From assembly GCF_008704205.1 (NCBI RefSeq), contig NZ_VXLC01000006.1:1-64000 (forward strand): a stretch of DNA of 64,000 nt, given 5' to 3'. The notes below the pieces were generated by a model. That model searched no databases and was not told where the DNA came from. It saw only the letters and a list, made by a program, of their open reading frames with translations. The position numbers and the translations under genes are program-made. Shown here one piece after another: positions 61,387 through 64,000 of the stretch (position 1 is the first letter of the stretch; each line of letters starts with the position of its first letter). This DNA comes from Nocardia colli. GTDB lineage: Bacteria; Actinomycetota; Actinomycetes; Mycobacteriales; Mycobacteriaceae.

Positions 61387-61404
61387 TACGAACGTACGGT
61401 CGTA
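61387..61404. promoter_or_regulatory. TetR operator candidate
   Basis: TACGAACGTACGGTCGTA, an 18-bp near-palindrome (8 of 9 matching pairs), 30 bp upstream of the TetR start. Confidence 0.55.
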
Positions 61405-61414
61405 CTGCAATCGA

Positions 61415-62362
61415 CTACCCCGACTGGTAGCGGTCGAGGAGTTCGGTGGCTATTCGGACCAGTTCGGTGCGGACTTCGGGTGGGTCGAGGACTTCGATGG
61501 AGGCGCCCCAGCCGGCCAGTTGCTGGGCGAGCATCCACGCGGTGGGTGCGGTGACCTGGACTCGGATGCGGCCGTCGGCGATCGGGCCGTCCACTACGCA
61601 GTGCCGGCCCTGCTGGTTGCGCAGGATCGGGAGCAGGCGGTCGGAGATGAGGACGGTGGCGGCGGTGGCGGCGCGGCGTTGTTCGAGTTCGTCGACCACC
61701 TCGTTCCAGGTGGCGGAGAGGTCGAAATCGGCTGGACGGTAGGCGGGTTCGTCGGTGCGGACGGCTTCGGTGATGCGGTCGATGCGGAAGGTGCGCTGGC
61801 CGTTTTCGGTGCCGGCGATGAGGTACCAGATGGCATCCTTGTCGATCAGGCCCCACGGATCGACCAGCCGCTCGGTGTGTTCGCCCTTCTTACTGGCGTA
61901 GCGCAGGCGAACCTTGTTGCGCTGCACCACTGCTCGCTGTAGCAACGCGACCACCGGGGGCAGTTCGCGGTCCGTCTGACCCCACCGAGCCGGGTCGATC
62001 ACCACGGCATCGGCGGCCGCGGCGGCATCGGTGCGAAACGGCTGGGGCAAGGCCCGAACCAGTTTGCGCAGTGCGGATTTCACCTCCGGCAACGCATTCG
62101 CGGACGGTCCGGCGAGCAGGAACAACGCACGCGCCTCCCCCGCGGTCAATCCGGTGAGATCGGTTCGCGCACCACCGACCAGCGACCACCCACCACCGCG
62201 ACCGGGCTGCGGATACACCGGCACACCCGCCGTCGACAACGCCTCGAGATCCCGGCGCGCGGTCGCGACCGACGTCTCCAACTCCTCGGCGACTTCGGCG
62301 GCGGTCACCCGTCCGCGCGTCTGCATCATCAGCAGGATCGCCACCAATCTGTCCGCTCGCAT
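61415..62362 (-). CDS. WYL-domain HTH regulator (YafY type)
   Basis: 315 residues. HTH_11 N-terminus (MRADRLVAILLMMQTRGRVTAAEVAEELETSVATARRDLEAL), then the WYL ligand domain (VDPWGLIDKDAIWYLIAGTENGQRTFRIDRITEA) and the C-terminal helix-strand region. Frequently beside a VOC protein, as here. The frame is open to 62392; I use the ATG at 62362 because MRADRL is the usual family start and because the palindrome 62382-62406 would otherwise overlap the coding start. Confidence 0.88.
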   Translation of the reverse strand: MRADRLVAILLMMQTRGRVTAAEVAEELETSVATARRDLEALSTAGVPVYPQPGRGGGWSLVGGARTDLTGLTAGEARALFLLAGPSANALPEVKSALRKLVRALPQPFRTDAAAAADAVVIDPARWGQTDRELPPVVALLQRAVVQRNKVRLRYASKKGEHTERLVDPWGLIDKDAIWYLIAGTENGQRTFRIDRITEAVRTDEPAYRPADFDLSATWNEVVDELEQRRAATAATVLISDRLLPILRNQQGRHCVVDGPIADGRIRVQVTAPTAWMLAQQLAGWGASIEVLDPPEVRTELVRIATELLDRYQSG

Positions 62363-62381
62363 GCGCACAATTCTGCCGGAA

Positions 62382-62406
62382 AAAGTGCTCATTCGGTGAG
62401 CACTTT
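62382..62406. promoter_or_regulatory. Operator candidate in the WYL/VOC divergent promoter
   Basis: AAAGTGCTCA, 5-nt spacer, TGAGCACTTT: perfect 10-bp arms between the two divergent genes. A reasonable binding site for the WYL regulator. Confidence 0.65.
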
Positions 62407-62460
62407 AGGGCGGAGGATGGTTTCTACAAGCAAGACACGAACCGAAGAGGGAGATCGAAA

Positions 62461-62871
62461 ATGCTGCGAGGAATGGCGACGAGCACGTTCTACGCCGACG
62501 ACCTGGAGGCCGCGAAGGACTGGTACACCGAGTTCCTGGGCGTCGAGCCGTACTTCACCGTCCCCGGCGGCTACTACGAGTTCCGCATCGGCGACTACCT
62601 GGCCGAATTCGGACTGGTCAACCGGGCGTACGCCCCGGCGGGTGCGCGCAACGCCCCCGGCGGCGCCATCGTCAACTGGCACGTCGACGACCTCCACGCC
62701 ACCTTCGACCGCCTGCTCGAACTCGGCGCGAAGGAGTACGACCCGATCACCGAGCGCGGCGTGGGCACCGGTTTCGTGACCGCCTCGGTCGTCGACCCGT
62801 TCGGCAACGTCCTCGGCCTGATGTCCAACCCGCACTACCTCGAGGTGCTGGCCAAAACCGGCCCGGCCTAG
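62461..62871 (+). CDS. VOC-family (glyoxalase-like) protein
   Basis: 136 residues with the duplicated beta-alpha-beta-beta-beta VOC fold: STFYADDLEAAKDWYTEFLGVEPYFTVPGGYYEFRIGDYLAEFGLV and WHVDDLHATFDRLLELGAKEYDPITERG ... VDPFGNVLGLM. Metal ligands of true glyoxalases are only partly present, so the reaction is open. Divergent from, and likely controlled by, the WYL regulator. A 13-bp terminator follows. Confidence 0.9.
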   Translation: MLRGMATSTFYADDLEAAKDWYTEFLGVEPYFTVPGGYYEFRIGDYLAEFGLVNRAYAPAGARNAPGGAIVNWHVDDLHATFDRLLELGAKEYDPITERGVGTGFVTASVVDPFGNVLGLMSNPHYLEVLAKTGPA

Positions 62872-62886
62872 CCGCCAAACGGAGAC

Positions 62887-62921
62887 ATGGTGCCGGACGG
62901 GACTCGTTCGTCCGGCACCAT
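62887..62921 (+). terminator. Terminator after the VOC gene
   Basis: ATGGTGCCGGACG and its exact complement form a 13-bp stem with a 9-nt loop, 15 nt after the stop. Confidence 0.8.
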
Positions 62922-62931
62922 GCCCCGCCGC

Positions 62932-62962
62932 GTGTCCCGGCCGGTCGCCTCGGCCGGGACAC
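62932..62962. terminator. Second hairpin after the VOC gene
   Basis: GTGTCCCGGCCG pairs with CGGCCGGGACAC (12 bp, 7-nt loop), right behind the first hairpin. Confidence 0.6.
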
Positions 62963-63152
62963 TGCGCGAGCCGCCGCTGGCAGGCAGGCTCTGCATAGAA
63001 GTCGCAGCCGGAGCGCCCGCGGATTGGTCTTGATTTCGACGGCGCGCGGGCAGCCGGGGTGTCGCGGCGAATCGGGCGTCATATGATCTGGCCCACATCC
63101 GCCGTTGCCCCCGCGCACGGCCTCCGGCTTGGTCAGGTTTGGAAGGACACCT

Positions 63153-63758
63153 ATGGTCAGCCGCGCCCGAGCACTACCCGGCGCCCGCACCCTCGACGAC
63201 GTGACCGAGTCGGCGAACACTCCGGAACTATTGCTGCGCCGCGTGGGCCGCAGGGACGAGCAGGCCTTCGCCGCGCTCTACGACCTCGTGGCCGGCCCGG
63301 TGCTCGGCATCGTCGCCACGGTCCTGCGCGACCATGCCCAGTCCGAAGAGGTCGCGCAGGAGGTGCTGCTGGAGATCTGGCTCAAGGCGGCCCAGTTCGA
63401 CGAGCACGGCCGCAGCGCGTTGGCCTGGGTGCTGACCATCGCGCACCGGCGCGCGGTCGACCGGGTGCGCTATCAGCATGCCAACGTCGAAAGAGAAAAC
63501 CGCGCAGGACAATTGGAGCCACGCCACGGATTCGACGACGTGGTGGAGACGACGCTGGACAAGCTGGAACACGAGGCGGTCCGGCACGCTCTCGACGGGC
63601 TCACCGACCTGCAACGCCGATCGATCGTCCTCGCCTACTACGGCGGCCACACCTATCGCGAGGTCTCCGAGGCCCTGGACAAGCCGGTCGGCACGATCAA
63701 GACCCGGATGCGCGACGGGCTGCTCCGTCTGCGGGAAAGCTTGGGAGAGCGCTCGTGA
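63153..63758 (+). CDS. ECF sigma factor, SigK-like
   Basis: 201 residues. Region 2 (FAALYDLVAGPVLGIVATVLRDHAQSEEVAQEVLLEIWLKAAQF ... SALAWVLTIAHRRAVDRVR) and region 4 (ALDGLTDLQRRSIVLAYYGGHTYREVSEALDKPVGTIKTRMRDGLLRLR) match mycobacterial SigK, including LAYYGG. SigK is held by RskA, and an anti-sigma gene overlaps here. ATG at 63153 follows GGAAGGAC. Confidence 0.9.
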   Translation: MVSRARALPGARTLDDVTESANTPELLLRRVGRRDEQAFAALYDLVAGPVLGIVATVLRDHAQSEEVAQEVLLEIWLKAAQFDEHGRSALAWVLTIAHRRAVDRVRYQHANVERENRAGQLEPRHGFDDVVETTLDKLEHEAVRHALDGLTDLQRRSIVLAYYGGHTYREVSEALDKPVGTIKTRMRDGLLRLRESLGERS

Positions 63759-64000
63759 CCACGACATCCGATCTGCATGCCCGCACCGGCGCTTATGTTC
63801 TGGACGCATTGTCCACCGCCGAGCGCGTCGGGTTCGAGCAACATCTGGCCGAGTGCGCGGACTGCCGCACCGAGGTCGACGAGCTGAGTGAAGTCGCGCT
63901 GGAACTCGCCGTCGCCGTGCCACCGTTGCCGGCCGCGGAGATGAAAGACCGGGTGCTCGCCGATATTCGCGCACGGCCGCAGCGGCGCGTCGATGATGCG
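63755..64000 (+). CDS. Anti-sigma factor, RskA-like (partial, runs off the window)
   Basis: The first 82 residues are visible: TSDLHARTGAYVLDALSTAERVGFEQHLAECADCRTEVDEL, with the ZAS-type His-x3-Cys-x2-Cys (HLAECADC), then a helical stretch. In full-length RskA a membrane segment and extracytoplasmic domain follow; these are outside the window. The start GTG overlaps the sigma stop by 4 nt, so it is co-translated with its sigma factor. Confidence 0.88.
   Translation, partial: MTTTSDLHARTGAYVLDALSTAERVGFEQHLAECADCRTEVDELSEVALELAVAVPPLPAAEMKDRVLADIRARPQRRVDDA

Overview
The window is high-GC actinobacterial chromosome, most likely Nocardia or a close relative. The evidence is the order of core genes: glyS - SmtB - Zur, uppS - recO - amidase - era - CBS protein - ybeY - phoH, rsmE - dnaJ - hrcA, hemW and sirA - cysH. 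This is the order I know from Mycobacterium tuberculosis (about Rv2357c to Rv2393), with Nocardia-style families (DUF3558 lipoproteins, HTH/DUF397 pairs, orphan ESX cassettes) added between the blocks. I saw no insertion sequence, tRNA, rRNA or CRISPR array.

Layout. 0.2-5.8 kb: a SUOX-family molybdoenzyme, a PapA5-like acyltransferase, a TenA-like protein, a quinone-oxidoreductase-like enzyme and a DUF1707 protein. 5.8-8.2 kb: glyS diverging from an SmtB-Zur zinc-sensing operon that has a clear 12-2-12 operator. 8.3-14 kb: secreted and membrane proteins. 14.1-18.1 kb: a DesK/DesR-like two-component system beside an ABC-2 exporter. 18.1-31.4 kb: cell wall, repair and ribosome genes (uppS, recO, era, ybeY). 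Inserted between the amidase and era is a NACHT-type STAND NTPase that diverges from a small degenerate GyrB-ATPase-like protein. 31.5-38.2 kb: phoH, a LysR/MFS pair, rsmE, dnaJ, hrcA. 38.4-52.4 kb: an accessory region with two DUF3558 proteins, HTH regulators, a DUF397 protein, an ESX substrate/EspG cassette, an EamA transporter, hydrolases and two gene remnants. 52.7-60.6 kb: hemW and a complete assimilatory sulfate reduction operon (sirA, cysH, cysD, cysN, sirohydrochlorin chelatase) preceded by a leaderless polycysteine peptide. 60.7-64 kb: TetR, WYL/VOC pair, and a SigK-like sigma factor with the start of its anti-sigma factor.

How the genes work together. CysD/CysN make APS, CysH reduces it to sulfite and SirA reduces sulfite to sulfide. 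The chelatase would supply siroheme for SirA. CysN lacks a CysC kinase domain and CysH has the [4Fe-4S] cysteines of APS reductases, so the pathway does not need PAPS. The SmtB operator overlaps its own promoter and gives zinc-dependent control of SmtB-Zur.

The most notable items are: (1) the NACHT protein with its pseudo-GyrB neighbour, a candidate phage-defence locus with an unusual partner; (2) three copies of a 70-bp palindromic element, each in a convergent intergenic gap; (3) the polycysteine leader of the sulfur operon. Function, synteny and family names come from memory of the families; no search was run.
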